The notes beneath the pieces were generated by a model that was not told where the DNA came from, ran no database searches, and saw only the letters and a program-made list of their open reading frames with translations. From an uncultured Eubacteriales bacterium (GTDB lineage Bacteria; Bacillota; Clostridia; Peptostreptococcales; Anaerovoracaceae): DNA of 24,151 bases. A program made the position numbers and the translations under genes. Shown one piece after another: positions 6,947-15,522 of the stretch. The stretch covers positions 1-24,151 of the forward strand of contig CAJTYS010000053.1 of the NCBI GenBank assembly GCA_910583765.1, read 5' to 3'. Position 1 is the first letter of the stretch. The number at the start of each line of letters is the position of its first letter.

Positions 6947-9900
6947 CTATAGCGCATTGTACTCCAGCTCTGTTCCGTGTTTCTTCATATTGATAGCGAT
7001 CACAAAAGCTGCTGCCGTGTCCATGCAGGTCATGACCGGCAGTCCCCGTTCTATGGCCTTTCGCCTGATAGGGAAGGTGTCGCTTTCTGGCCTGTTGGCC
7101 ACCTTCGGCGTATTGATGAGCATGTCGATCTCCTCACCGATCATCTCTTTTGCCTTGCCGTAGTCGATGATTTCCGCCTCTACGCCAGCCCCTTTTAAGA
7201 ACGCGCCCGTGCCTTCTGACGCATAAATATGGAATCCCATTTGCTGATATCCTTTGATGATCTTGGCTGTGGCCATATTTTTGTCAGGGTCCCGCAAGGT
7301 CACAAAGATGCTGCCCCTGGTAGGGATCTTCGTCCCCGCGGCCAGGAATCCCTTGTAGATCGCTTTGTTCAAATCCGCGTCAATCCCCAAGACTTCGCCA
7401 GTGGACTTCATTTCAGGCCCAAGGGCCATGTCCATGTTAGTCAGTTTGGCATTGGAGAACACTGGGACCTTGACCGCATAATGATCCATTTTCTTGTAAA
7501 GACCTGTCCCGTACCGCGAATCTCTCAGCTTGTGCCCCAGCATAGCGGCCACTGCCAGCTTGACCATAGGCACTTTCGTCACTTTGCTCAAGATCGGCAC
7601 GGTCCGAGAAGCCCGTGGATTCACTTCAATCACATAGATCTGCTCTCCATCGTAAGCATACTGGATGTTCACAAGGCCAACGATGTGCAGCGCCTTGGCG
7701 ATCCGCTGGGTATAATCCACTAACGTGTCTTCCACTTCTTTTGGCAGGGTAAAGTGAGGATACACGGAAATGCTGTCTCCAGAATGGACGCCTGTGCGCT
7801 CAATATGCTCCATGATCCCTGGGATCAGCACGTCCTCGCCGTCTGCGATGGCATCCACTTCGATCTCTTTACCCAGGATGTATTTGTCAATGAGCACAGG
7901 ATGCTCTGTGGAAATGGAGACCGCTTCCTTTAAGTAGCGTTTCAGTTCCACATCGCTGTAGACCACCTGCATGGCCCTGCCGCCGATCACATAGGACGGA
8001 CGCACTACCAGAGGATAGCCCAGTTTTTCCACAGCAGCGAAGGCTTCTTCCGGTGTGGTCACGGCCAGGCCTTGGGGCACGGAAATACCGATCTCCTCCA
8101 GCAATTCACAGAACTTTTCCCGATCCTCCGCCAGGTCAATGTACTTGTAAGGCGTTCCCAAAATATTGATGCTCCGGCTGTTGAGCTTTTCTGCCAGATT
8201 CAGAGAAGTCTGACCGCCAAACTGCAGGATCACGCCATAAGGCCGCTCTTTTTTGATCACGTTCATCACATTATCAATATGAAGGGACTCGAAATACAGC
8301 TTGTCGGAAGTGTCGAAATCCGTGCTCACGGTTTCGGGATTGTTGTTCATGATAATGGCCTCGTAGCCCATGTCCTTGATGGCCCACACGCCTTGAACGC
8401 AGCAATAATCGAACTCAATGCCCTGCCCGATGCGGATAGGGCCGGAGCCGATGACTAGAATCTTTTCTTCTGGAGAAACCTCTACTTCGTCCTCATCATC
8501 GTAACAAGAGTAATAGTAAGGTGTCACTGCGTCAAACTCCCCGCCGCAGGTATCGACCATTTTATAAACAGGGAAAATGTCGTTGTAAATGCGGATGTCC
8601 TGCAGCACTTCCCTGGAAACGCCAGACATGCTGAGAATCTCTGTGTCCGTAAAACCTCTGGATTCCGCTTCATACAGCAATTCCTTTGTCAGAGGCTGTG
8701 TCTGCAGTCTTTGCTCCAAATCAATGATGCCTTTGATCTTTTTCAGGAACCAGCGGTCGATCCGCAGCATGTCATAGAGGCCTTCCACATCGATGAGACC
8801 CCGTCTCAAGGCTTCCGCGACACAGAAGATCCGCTCATCGTCGCAGGCAGCCAGCTTTTCCATGAGCTGTTCGTTATTCAGGTTGGAAACAAAGGGGATC
8901 CGCAGGCCATCGCATTTAATTTCCACAGAAGTCAGGGCTTTTAACAATGCGCTTTCAAAGGTCCTGCAAATGGACATGACCTCGCCTGTGGCCTTCATTT
9001 GGGTCCCTAGCTTTCTGGAAGCTGTGCGGAATTTGTCAAAAGGCCATTTAGGAAATTTCACAACGCAGTAATCCAGCACTGGCTCAAAGCAAGCACTGGT
9101 TTCCTGGGTCACATAGTTTTTCAGCTCGTCCAGGTTATAGCCCAAGGCGATCTTGGCCGCGATCTTGGCAATGGGATATCCCGCGGCTTTGGAAGCCAGC
9201 GCAGAAGAGCGGCTCACCCTTGGGTTCACTTCAATGACAATATAATCACCAGTGTCCGGATCAAGGGCGAACTGTACGTTGCATCCGCCTTCAATTTTCA
9301 AGCTGCGGATGATTTTCACCGCGGAATCCCGCAGCATCTGGTATTCCTCATCCCGCAGGGTCTGGGTCGGGGCCACTACAATGCTGTCTCCTGTATGTAC
9401 GCCGACTGGGTCCAGGTTTTCCATGCTGCACACGATGATGCAGTTGTCCCTGCTGTCCCTGATGACTTCGTACTCGATTTCCTTCCAGCCAGCCACGGAT
9501 TTTTCCAATAGAATCTGGCCAATGGCGCTGTTTTCCATGCCCCGCTGACACAGGGTTTCCAGCTCCCGATCATTGGTTGCTACGCCGCCGCCCGTGCCGC
9601 CCAGCGTATAGGCGGGTCGAATGATCACCGGATATCCGATTTCTTTCACAAACTGATGACATTCCTCGATGTTTGTGGCAATGACGCTTGGCGGGATGGG
9701 TTCTTTGATCTGCTGCATCAATTTTTTGAACGCTTCCCGATCTTCCGCCTGCTCAATGCTTTTCCGGTCCACTCCCAGCAGCTTTGTGCCGTACTTTTCC
9801 AGGATGCCCTTTTCTTCTAAGGCCATAGCCAGGTTCAGGCCTGTCTGACCGCCAAAGCCAGCGAGAATCCCATCTGGCCGTTCTTTTTCCAGAATCTGCT

Positions 9901-10123
9901 CCATGGCCTCTTCTGTCAGAGGCTCCATGTAAACTTTATCCGCGATGCCCTGATCTGTCATGATGGTGGCCGGATTGCTGTTCACTAGGATCGTCTCGAT
10001 TCCTTCTTCCCGTATGGCTTTGCAGGCTTGGGTTCCGGCATAGTCAAACTCCGCTGCCTGACCAATGATAATGGGTCCTGAACCAATGATGAGCAATTTG
10101 TTCAATGAAGCTTTCCTAGGCAT
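6947..10123 (-). CDS. carB: Carbamoyl-phosphate synthase large subunit
   Basis: The large subunit makes carbamoyl phosphate from ammonia passed by CarA, bicarbonate and two ATP, feeding arginine and pyrimidine synthesis. Both ATP-grasp halves are present: IGSGPIIIGQAAEFDYAGTQ near the N-terminus and IGSGPIRIGQGIEFDYCCVQ near residue 560. Each half carries its ATP-binding and VNPRxSR motifs (EVNPRVSRSSAL and EVNPRASRTVP). The C-terminal MGS-like allosteric domain (from about residue 930) includes IYASEGTGAFL. The ATG at 10121-10123 gives MPRKASLNK, the usual N-terminus, and 1058 residues. A GTG nine bases earlier (10130-10132) is possible but too close to the AAGGCGGTG ribosome site. It overlaps the end of carA by 8 bases, as expected for coupled translation. 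Confidence 0.97.
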   Translation of the reverse strand: MPRKASLNKLLIIGSGPIIIGQAAEFDYAGTQACKAIREEGIETILVNSNPATIMTDQGIADKVYMEPLTEEAMEQILEKERPDGILAGFGGQTGLNLAMALEEKGILEKYGTKLLGVDRKSIEQAEDREAFKKLMQQIKEPIPPSVIATNIEECHQFVKEIGYPVIIRPAYTLGGTGGGVATNDRELETLCQRGMENSAIGQILLEKSVAGWKEIEYEVIRDSRDNCIIVCSMENLDPVGVHTGDSIVVAPTQTLRDEEYQMLRDSAVKIIRSLKIEGGCNVQFALDPDTGDYIVIEVNPRVSRSSALASKAAGYPIAKIAAKIALGYNLDELKNYVTQETSACFEPVLDYCVVKFPKWPFDKFRTASRKLGTQMKATGEVMSICRTFESALLKALTSVEIKCDGLRIPFVSNLNNEQLMEKLAACDDERIFCVAEALRRGLIDVEGLYDMLRIDRWFLKKIKGIIDLEQRLQTQPLTKELLYEAESRGFTDTEILSMSGVSREVLQDIRIYNDIFPVYKMVDTCGGEFDAVTPYYYSCYDDEDEVEVSPEEKILVIGSGPIRIGQGIEFDYCCVQGVWAIKDMGYEAIIMNNNPETVSTDFDTSDKLYFESLHIDNVMNVIKKERPYGVILQFGGQTSLNLAEKLNSRSINILGTPYKYIDLAEDREKFCELLEEIGISVPQGLAVTTPEEAFAAVEKLGYPLVVRPSYVIGGRAMQVVYSDVELKRYLKEAVSISTEHPVLIDKYILGKEIEVDAIADGEDVLIPGIMEHIERTGVHSGDSISVYPHFTLPKEVEDTLVDYTQRIAKALHIVGLVNIQYAYDGEQIYVIEVNPRASRTVPILSKVTKVPMVKLAVAAMLGHKLRDSRYGTGLYKKMDHYAVKVPVFSNAKLTNMDMALGPEMKSTGEVLGIDADLNKAIYKGFLAAGTKIPTRGSIFVTLRDPDKNMATAKIIKGYQQMGFHIYASEGTGAFLKGAGVEAEIIDYGKAKEMIGEEIDMLINTPKVANRPESDTFPIRRKAIERGLPVMTCMDTAAAFVIAINMKKHGTELEYNAL

Positions 10124-11225
10124 GTTCTTCACCGCCTTTCATGAGATCTATGAATTTATCAAAGAGATACGCGCTGTCGCTTGGCCCTGGCGAAGCCTCG
10201 GGATGGAACTGGACGGAAAAGACCGGCAGCTCCCGATGTTCCATGCCTTCCACCGTGCCATCGTTCAGGTTCAGATGGGTCACTTCCATGCCATTGAGCA
10301 TGATGCTTTCCATTTTCACTGCGTAGCCATGGTTCTGAGAGGTAATGTAAGAGCGTTTTGTTTCCTTGTCATACACGCCGTGATTTCCGCCTCTATGACC
10401 GTATTTCAGCTTGTAAGTCTTGCCTCCTGCCGCTAAAGCCAGAATCTGATGTCCCATGCAGATGCCAAAGATGGGAACTCCCGCGTCCCGCAGCAGGATC
10501 GCTGTTTCCTTTACTGCTTCTGTGGCTTCTTCCGGGTCTCCCGGGCCATTGGTGAGAAGGATCCCGTCTGGGTCAGAGTCCATGATCTCCTGAGCAGATG
10601 CGCCATAAGGGAACAGCTCCAGCTGGCACTCCCTGTTCAGCAGGGATTTGAGGATATTAGTCTTTACGCCAAAGTCCAGCACTGCGACCTTATATTTGCC
10701 CTCGGAACCCAGAACCGTTCTTTCAGGAGTGGAAACGATCTTCATCCAGTCACCCCGCAGCTGTGTTTCTTCGCACAAACTCCTGGCCTCCTCCATGGAG
10801 AGTCCTTCATTGCTGATCACGCATTTCACTGTGCCCTCTGTGCGGATTTTCTTGGTGATCTTTCTCGTGTCCACGCCCCAAATGCCAGGCGTTTCCTGTT
10901 CCTGGAGCCATTTGTCCAAACTTTTGATGCTCCTGGCGTTGGAGGGTTCTTGACAAAGATCTTTCACCACCAGGCCAAAAGCGTGGATGCCGCCTGATTC
11001 ATTGTCAATGTCGCTGACTCCATAATTTCCCATCAGCGGATATGTCATAGTAATGATCTGCCCTTTGTAGGAAGGGTCAGTCAAGATCTTTTGGTATCCT
11101 GTCATAGAAGTATTGAATACTAATTCGCCAACTCTTGTTCCTGGAAACCCGAATCCGTGCCCTTTGTAAACAGAACCGTCTTCCAGGTAAAGAAGGCCTT
11201 CTTTCTTTTCTTTCTTGTTCTCCAT
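10116..11225 (-). CDS. carA: Carbamoyl-phosphate synthase small (glutaminase) subunit
   Basis: CarA hydrolyses glutamine and channels ammonia to CarB. The N-terminal CarA-specific domain (LVFNTSMTGYQKILTDPSY, residues 35-53) is followed by a class I glutamine amidotransferase domain from about residue 178. Its triad is visible: C256 in GICMGHQ, with H341 and E343 in QFHPEASPG. The length of 369 residues is normal for the family. The start is ATG with AAAGGAAAG just upstream. The N-terminus has a short lysine-rich extension (ENKKEKKEG) before the conserved LYLEDG. It is the first gene of carAB and lies directly behind a clear promoter. The leader is only about 30 bases, so PyrR-type attenuation is not seen. 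Confidence 0.97.
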   Translation of the reverse strand: MENKKEKKEGLLYLEDGSVYKGHGFGFPGTRVGELVFNTSMTGYQKILTDPSYKGQIITMTYPLMGNYGVSDIDNESGGIHAFGLVVKDLCQEPSNARSIKSLDKWLQEQETPGIWGVDTRKITKKIRTEGTVKCVISNEGLSMEEARSLCEETQLRGDWMKIVSTPERTVLGSEGKYKVAVLDFGVKTNILKSLLNRECQLELFPYGASAQEIMDSDPDGILLTNGPGDPEEATEAVKETAILLRDAGVPIFGICMGHQILALAAGGKTYKLKYGHRGGNHGVYDKETKRSYITSQNHGYAVKMESIMLNGMEVTHLNLNDGTVEGMEHRELPVFSVQFHPEASPGPSDSAYLFDKFIDLMKGGEEHA

Positions 11226-11263
11226 GCTGTCTTTCCTTTTTCTTCAAATTTTTCATTCAGATA

Positions 11264-11292
11264 ATTATACATCTATATCTATGTTTATTCAA
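11264..11292 (-). promoter_or_regulatory. carAB promoter
   Basis: On the minus strand TTGAAT (11287-11292) and TATAAT (11264-11269) are separated by exactly 17 bases. TGAATAAA overlapping the -35 box and TGAATGAA just after the -10 box each resemble one half of the Bacillus ArgR box (TGAAT-W4-ATTCA), but neither is a full dyad. Confidence 0.65.
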
Positions 11293-11328
11293 TAGGTTGT
11301 ACAAAAAAAATACTACTTCTTTTCCACG

Positions 11329-11355
11329 AAAAAGACGGCCTTTTGAGAAGCCGTC
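11329..11355 (-). terminator. Terminator of the V4R-GGDEF-dsdA-thioesterase operon
   Basis: Read on the minus strand, GACGGC (11350-11355) and GCCGTC (11334-11339) form a stem with a 10-base loop, followed by a run of T (11329-11333). It separates the operon from the carAB promoter. Confidence 0.75.
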
Positions 11356-11383
11356 ATTTTCAAAGCATATTTCCATATATCTC

Positions 11384-11848
11384 TTATAGGGAACGTTTTT
11401 CTTTGATCGTATCCACGTTCATGTACACGGTGGCTGCTGTGGCCGCCAGCTTTCCTGTGTCTTTGCTCACTGCCTCGCATACGATCTGGGTGATGCGCCT
11501 TCCGGCTGCCGTGGCTTTTGCCGTGACGATCAGTGTGTCTCCCAGCTCTACTGGCCGGATGTATTTCACATCCAGACTGATGGTGGGCGCATAGTTTTCG
11601 CCTGCGAAAAACCGCGCTACCGCAGCCGCCGTCATGTCAAAGGCCGTGCAGATCATGCCGCCGTGCATCATGCCCCCTCGATTGGCTTGCCAGTCCTGCA
11701 CTGGAAAGCCCAGGGTGATGGATTTTTCTTCAAAGGAACAGCCGACTTTGATGGATCGCATCCTGCCATTGACCGTGTCCTTTTGATCCACGTTGTTTTC
11801 CTGCATGGTTTTTTCCAAATACGCCTCCATGCGCGCCTGCTTGTCCAT
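11384..11848 (-). CDS. PaaI-type hotdog-fold thioesterase
   Basis: A 154-residue hotdog-fold protein of the PaaI/acyl-CoA thioesterase group, which hydrolyses acyl- or aryl-CoA esters in the cytosol. The central helix segment GGMMHGGMICTAFDMTAA holds the HGG motif typical of this family. The strands DVKYIRPVELGDTLIVTAKA and KLAATAATVYMNV complete the fold. The frame stays open for 36 more codons upstream, but ATG at 11846-11848 is chosen. It is preceded by AAGGAGG at ideal spacing, and the 11-base gap after the D-serine ammonia-lyase stop is natural. It is the last gene of the operon before a terminator. The substrate is not predictable, and its link to D-serine is unclear. Confidence 0.82.
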   Translation of the reverse strand: MDKQARMEAYLEKTMQENNVDQKDTVNGRMRSIKVGCSFEEKSITLGFPVQDWQANRGGMMHGGMICTAFDMTAAAVARFFAGENYAPTISLDVKYIRPVELGDTLIVTAKATAAGRRITQIVCEAVSKDTGKLAATAATVYMNVDTIKEKRSL

Positions 11849-11859
11849 AGCCGCCTCCT

Positions 11860-13110
11860 TTATCCTCTCTCGTAATACTGCTTCATCTCTGCTTCCGGCA
11901 CCATGGCCCCGCCTGTTGCCCAAACAATATGAGTCGCCTGACAGTCCTCGCTGCACACCATGTGTCTCGGTCCTTCAAATCCCGCGCAGGCCGAAGGTTC
12001 AATGAAGATTCCTTCCTTATCCGCAAGAAGTTTTAAATATTCATACAATTTGCTGTCATCAATGGTGTAGCATCCCTGGAGCAGAGAGTTCATCACGTTT
12101 CCCACCAGTTTGGAAGGCCTGCCCACTGCCAGTCCGTCAGCCTCTGTCTTTGCGTCAAGTCCGATATCCTGGACGCTGATGCCATCATGAAGCCCTGTCA
12201 TCATTCCCAAAGTCATGCAGGGGGCATGGGTAGGTTCCGCGAAAACACAGTGGACATGAGGTCCGAGGACGGTTTTCAATCCAAAGGTCACGCCGCCTGG
12301 CGCGCCGCCCACACCGCAGGGAAGGTAAACGAACAGCGGGTGCTTTTCATCTACCAGGATGTCTTGCTGCGAAAGTTGTTCTTTCAGCCGTTTTCCGGCA
12401 ACAGAATAACCCAGGAACAAATCCCTGGAATTTTCATCATCCACAAAGTGGCATTTCGGGTCAGCAGCCGCTGCTTTGCGCCCTTGTGCCACAGCTTTTT
12501 GATAATCATCTGGATATTCCACGACTGTCACGCCTTTTTTCCGAAGCAGCTCCTTCTTCCATTGACGAGCATCGGCCGACATATGCACGGTCACTTGAAA
12601 GCCCAGCTTGGCGCTGATGATCCCAATAGAGAGACCTAAATTTCCCGTGGATCCCACGGCCACGCTGTACTGAGAAAACAGCTGGCGAAAAGGCTCAATT
12701 GCCAGCTTTGCGTAATCATCATCCAGCTCCAGCATCTGATGTTCCATGGCAATGGTCTCCGCGAGCTTGAGGATCTCGTAAATTCCACCCCTAGCTTTGA
12801 TGGAGCCGGACACAGGAAGATGGCTGTCACATTTCAGAAACAGCCTGCCTTCTATTTCCAGGGCCTGTCCCATGGCAGGCAGCTCTTTGAGCGGCGATTC
12901 GATGATGCCTCCTGCTTGTTTTGTCTCTGGAAAAGCGATTTTGATATATGGCGCGAACCGCGCTAGTCTGGCCTCAGCGTCCTCTATGTCCTCTATGGAA
13001 AAGGGCAGAACTTGCTCTTGTCCGTAATCCGGATTTCCCCAGAACACTTCCTCGTATTGGCTCATGGGGGCCACCAGCGGGGCCTCCTTCATCAAAGCGT
13101 CTAATTCCAT
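11860..13110 (-). CDS. dsdA: D-serine ammonia-lyase (dehydratase)
   Basis: DsdA is a PLP enzyme that converts D-serine to pyruvate and ammonia, detoxifying it or using it as a nutrient. The PLP lysine is K105 in LPVSGSIKARGGIYE. The phosphate-binding loop is VGSTGNLGLSIG (residues 152-163), and the glycine-rich LPCGVGGAPGG follows. The length of 416 residues is a little shorter than the roughly 440 of the E. coli enzyme. The start is ATG with AAGGAGA six bases upstream, and it overlaps the stop of the upstream diguanylate cyclase gene by 10 bases, so translation is probably coupled. No DsdC-type LysR regulator or D-serine permease is nearby. That is unusual and makes the sensor genes upstream candidate regulators. 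Confidence 0.93.
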   Translation of the reverse strand: MELDALMKEAPLVAPMSQYEEVFWGNPDYGQEQVLPFSIEDIEDAEARLARFAPYIKIAFPETKQAGGIIESPLKELPAMGQALEIEGRLFLKCDSHLPVSGSIKARGGIYEILKLAETIAMEHQMLELDDDYAKLAIEPFRQLFSQYSVAVGSTGNLGLSIGIISAKLGFQVTVHMSADARQWKKELLRKKGVTVVEYPDDYQKAVAQGRKAAAADPKCHFVDDENSRDLFLGYSVAGKRLKEQLSQQDILVDEKHPLFVYLPCGVGGAPGGVTFGLKTVLGPHVHCVFAEPTHAPCMTLGMMTGLHDGISVQDIGLDAKTEADGLAVGRPSKLVGNVMNSLLQGCYTIDDSKLYEYLKLLADKEGIFIEPSACAGFEGPRHMVCSEDCQATHIVWATGGAMVPEAEMKQYYERG

Positions 13111-14372
13111 GATTTCTCCTTGTCTTCTTCTGCCGAGCGTTTGATCTTCGGCTTGTTCTTCATTTTATATTCGTACATGCGTTTGTCCGCTTCACGGAGC
13201 AGCTCGCTCCGATACCTGCTGCTGCCCAGGGAGTCCGCTTCCACGATGCCATAGCTGAAACTCTTGAGGTAAATGGCGTTTTCCGCTTTCCCCATTTGAA
13301 ACAGCTTTGTCCGCTTTTCTTCCAGCTCTTGCTGCAAATCTGCTTCTGTGCGGTTTTTGACCAGCAGCAAGAACTCATCTCCTCCAATCCGAGCCACTTC
13401 GATGGTCCCTGCCACGTGAACCAGCAGATTGGCCGCTTGCTTGATGTACTTGTCCCCTTCTTCATGGCCCGCTTCGTCGTTGGCGAATTTTAGATTGTCC
13501 AGGTCAATGAAGGTAATGGTGAATGGATCCGCTTCTTCCAGCCATGTTTCCAGGATCTCCATGATGTAGCGCCGATTGTGAAGGCCTGTCAATGCGTCAA
13601 AAAAGGCGAATTCTTTGATTTTCTGCTCTTTTCGCCGTTCTTCTGAAATGTCCTCGATGATACAGGCGACTACAGGTTCATCGTTCCACAGGAGAAAATT
13701 CGCATCCACGAAAAAATAGCGGCTTCCCTGCTGGCCGACTCCCTCTTCTGCTGGTATCTCGATCTCCCATTTTCTCTTTGCGTCTCTTGATATGGAAATC
13801 CCCCGACAGATCTGGGATTTCAATTGTTCCGCGAACTCTGGGTCCGCTGCCTGGAGTTTGCGGAACGCATCGTTTTCATAGCGCACTTGCTGATCCTTTT
13901 CCCCTAAAATGACAAAATAGCGGTCCAGTCCGTCCATGACTTCCTGCAGGATCTGCTTCGCCTTGATCGCATCATCTCGGCTCTTTTCCAAAGCTTCTTG
14001 CTTTTCCGCCAGCTGGAGGGTCATATCATTGAAGGCCATGGAAAAATCGCCCATGTAGTCCAGCTTTTGGCTATAGTCGCCTTTGCTGATCTGCTTTGCC
14101 TGCCACGCGATGTGTTTCATAGTGGCCTGCAGGGATTTCAAGGGGTCGGCGAGAACATTGTCCGGTCCTGGCGGCTCTGCGTCCAAGTTGCCGTCGCTCA
14201 AGGCTATGCTCATCCTTTTGACCTCACCCATCCAAAGGGCTAAAAGCTGCAGTCCGCTTCCCAGATCCCGCAAATCCTCCGGTAATTCTTTGATACGGAT
14301 GGCCTGCGGTTCGTCTTCGAAAATGATCTGCCGCAAATATTCAAATAAGGTTTCCTGTGGTGTCATTTCCAT
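13101..14372 (-). CDS. Soluble diguanylate cyclase (HAMP-like, PAS, GGDEF)
   Basis: A 423-residue protein that should make cyclic di-GMP from two GTP. A helical HAMP-like region around residues 75-120 (KQISKGDYSQKLDYMGDF) is followed by a PAS-like domain at about 145-245. The GGDEF domain starts at DALTGLHNRR (259-268) and contains an intact GGDEF at 330-334. No membrane segment is seen, so it is cytosolic. The RxxD inhibitory site normally found five residues before GGDEF is absent, which suggests no product inhibition. ATG at 14370-14372 is preferred, with GAGGAA eight bases upstream, over GTG at 14390, which overlaps the previous gene. It sits 4 bases after the V4R gene, so that protein is its likely sensory partner. 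Confidence 0.88.
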   Translation of the reverse strand: MEMTPQETLFEYLRQIIFEDEPQAIRIKELPEDLRDLGSGLQLLALWMGEVKRMSIALSDGNLDAEPPGPDNVLADPLKSLQATMKHIAWQAKQISKGDYSQKLDYMGDFSMAFNDMTLQLAEKQEALEKSRDDAIKAKQILQEVMDGLDRYFVILGEKDQQVRYENDAFRKLQAADPEFAEQLKSQICRGISISRDAKRKWEIEIPAEEGVGQQGSRYFFVDANFLLWNDEPVVACIIEDISEERRKEQKIKEFAFFDALTGLHNRRYIMEILETWLEEADPFTITFIDLDNLKFANDEAGHEEGDKYIKQAANLLVHVAGTIEVARIGGDEFLLLVKNRTEADLQQELEEKRTKLFQMGKAENAIYLKSFSYGIVEADSLGSSRYRSELLREADKRMYEYKMKNKPKIKRSAEEDKEKSWN

Positions 14373-14376
14373 GGCT

Positions 14377-14952
14377 CTATTCCTCTTCACACTGGGATAA
14401 CAACCGCTGGCCCCGGAACCTGCATACTCGGTCCCCTTTTGCCCAGCAATCGATTTCCACTACCTGATATTGCTTTCCTGTATACGCATACAGCACGCCC
14501 TCAAAAAAGCCTTCGTCATAATGACAGACGACCTCGCCTGTGTTGGGAAGTCCGCTGCAGTCCAGATCTTCGCCCACAGTCAGTATGAGAGATTCCGCCT
14601 TTTCGTCAGCCTCCTCAATCCGCATGATCCCCATCTTCAAATCTTTTAAAAGCTTTTGCAGCTGAGAAATGAATCCGCTGAAATCCTGCTGCAGATCCAG
14701 AAGGTTTTCCGCTAGTTCCTTGCCTGCCAGAAATCCTGCTTTTCGGAACATTTCCTGAGCCTTTTCCTCGCCCAGCTCTCTTGTCAGTACGTCCATCATT
14801 GTGAATTCCAGCAATCGGTAGATCAGAACCGGCGTTTCTTCGCCCAAGTTGGCTCTGCCTTTTTTGATGTCCCCCAGGCTTTCCCATGTAAAGCTGCTGG
14901 CAGTTTGTCTTTGTTTCGTCTCTCCCTGTTTCAACTTAAAAATGTTTTCCAT
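14377..14952 (-). CDS. V4R-domain (4-vinyl reductase type) sensor protein
   Basis: A 191-residue protein with a C-terminal V4R domain (about residues 75-185). The diagnostic end reads TGEVVCHYDEGFFEGVLYAY and then CWAKGDRVCRFRG. V4R domains bind small hydrophobic molecules and are common in regulators such as PoxR/XylR types. The N-terminal part is charged and helical with no clear domain. ATG at 14950-14952 is preferred, since an earlier in-frame ATG at 15009 has no ribosome site, although AGAAAG before the chosen start is also weak. It is the first gene of the operon and lies 4 bases before the diguanylate cyclase, so it probably feeds a ligand signal to that enzyme. The ligand is unknown. 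Confidence 0.78.
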   Translation of the reverse strand: MENIFKLKQGETKQRQTASSFTWESLGDIKKGRANLGEETPVLIYRLLEFTMMDVLTRELGEEKAQEMFRKAGFLAGKELAENLLDLQQDFSGFISQLQKLLKDLKMGIMRIEEADEKAESLILTVGEDLDCSGLPNTGEVVCHYDEGFFEGVLYAYTGKQYQVVEIDCWAKGDRVCRFRGQRLLSQCEEE

Positions 14953-15070
14953 AGGTTCTTTCTGCTTCCTTCCTAGCTTTCTGTCAACTCCTAGCGCATA
15001 AATCTTCATAGCTCATTTTGTGTGTCTGATCAGCCTCTTTTTTAGAGATTACGATGTTTCGCTGACTGCT

Positions 15071-15100
15071 ATTATAGCATAGGAAAGCCATGAACTGCAA
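15071..15100 (-). promoter_or_regulatory. Promoter of the V4R-GGDEF-dsdA-thioesterase operon
   Basis: On the minus strand TTGCAG (15095-15100) and a perfect TATAAT (15071-15076) are 18 bases apart. TGC directly before the -10 box makes an extended -10 element. The predicted leader is about 110 bases, with no recognisable riboswitch. Confidence 0.6.
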
Positions 15101-15162
15101 ACAAATGCGCCTCAAAAGCCTGAAATTTTCAAAGATTCCTGCGATGGCTGCCATCATTGGTC

Positions 15163-15332
15163 TTACGTTTTCAGGGCCATGGTTCCATAAAATTTCTCCT
15201 GACGCCGCAGATTTATTCCCCACTGAGCATTTTGAAAAGCTTCGCCCCCCATCAGCAGGCCTTCGTAGTAAGCAGTGGACTGGGCTAGTTCTAACACATC
15301 GCTTCTGTTTCTTTCATTGCCTTGTATTCCAC
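15163..15332 (-). pseudogene. Frameshifted small gene (about 56 residues if repaired), unknown function
   Basis: A perfect AGGAGGTG (15338-15345) lies five bases before a GTG at 15332. That frame reads VEYKAMKETEA and stops after 13 codons. If one base is restored near 15303, the frame continues as DVLELAQSTAYYEGLLMGGE and on through NAQWGINLRRQEKFYGTMALKT to TAA at 15163. The interval is 170 bases, one short of 57 codons, which supports a single-base deletion. The repaired product would be a short helical protein that I do not recognise. A TTGAAT-N17-CATAAT promoter lies upstream. A sequencing or assembly error is an alternative explanation. Confidence 0.5.
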
Positions 15333-15420
15333 TTTTGCACCTCCTATGTGTGATCGTGGTCCTTATTGATCATGGTTCTTTGGCTCCTAAATGTTCCTTT
15401 TTATCTATTCATACACCTCT

Positions 15421-15449
15421 ATTATGCGCTAATATCCGCATATATTCAA
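15421..15449 (-). promoter_or_regulatory. Candidate promoter of the frameshifted small gene
   Basis: On the minus strand TTGAAT (15444-15449) and CATAAT (15421-15426) are separated by 17 bases, about 90 bases before the GTG start at 15332. The stretch between (15346-15420) holds only an imperfect 16-base tandem repeat starting with TGATC near 15351 and 15367. Confidence 0.4.
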
Positions 15450-15522
15450 TACCTTGGTGTGCAGCTCCGCATTATGTGTTCATAAAAATTATGATTTTGT
15501 TGGTTTTCTTTCTTCACATATG

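Noticed and set aside
10124..10132. GTG start for carB nine bases upstream of the ATG
   Set aside because: It lies within the likely ribosome site, and the ATG gives the usual CarB N-terminus.
11226..11263. PyrR attenuator or T-box leader for carAB
   Set aside because: The promoter leaves a leader of only about 30 bases, too short for such elements.
14984..15016. Leader peptide MSYEDLCARS before the V4R gene
   Set aside because: No ribosome site at proper distance and no attenuator hairpin after it.
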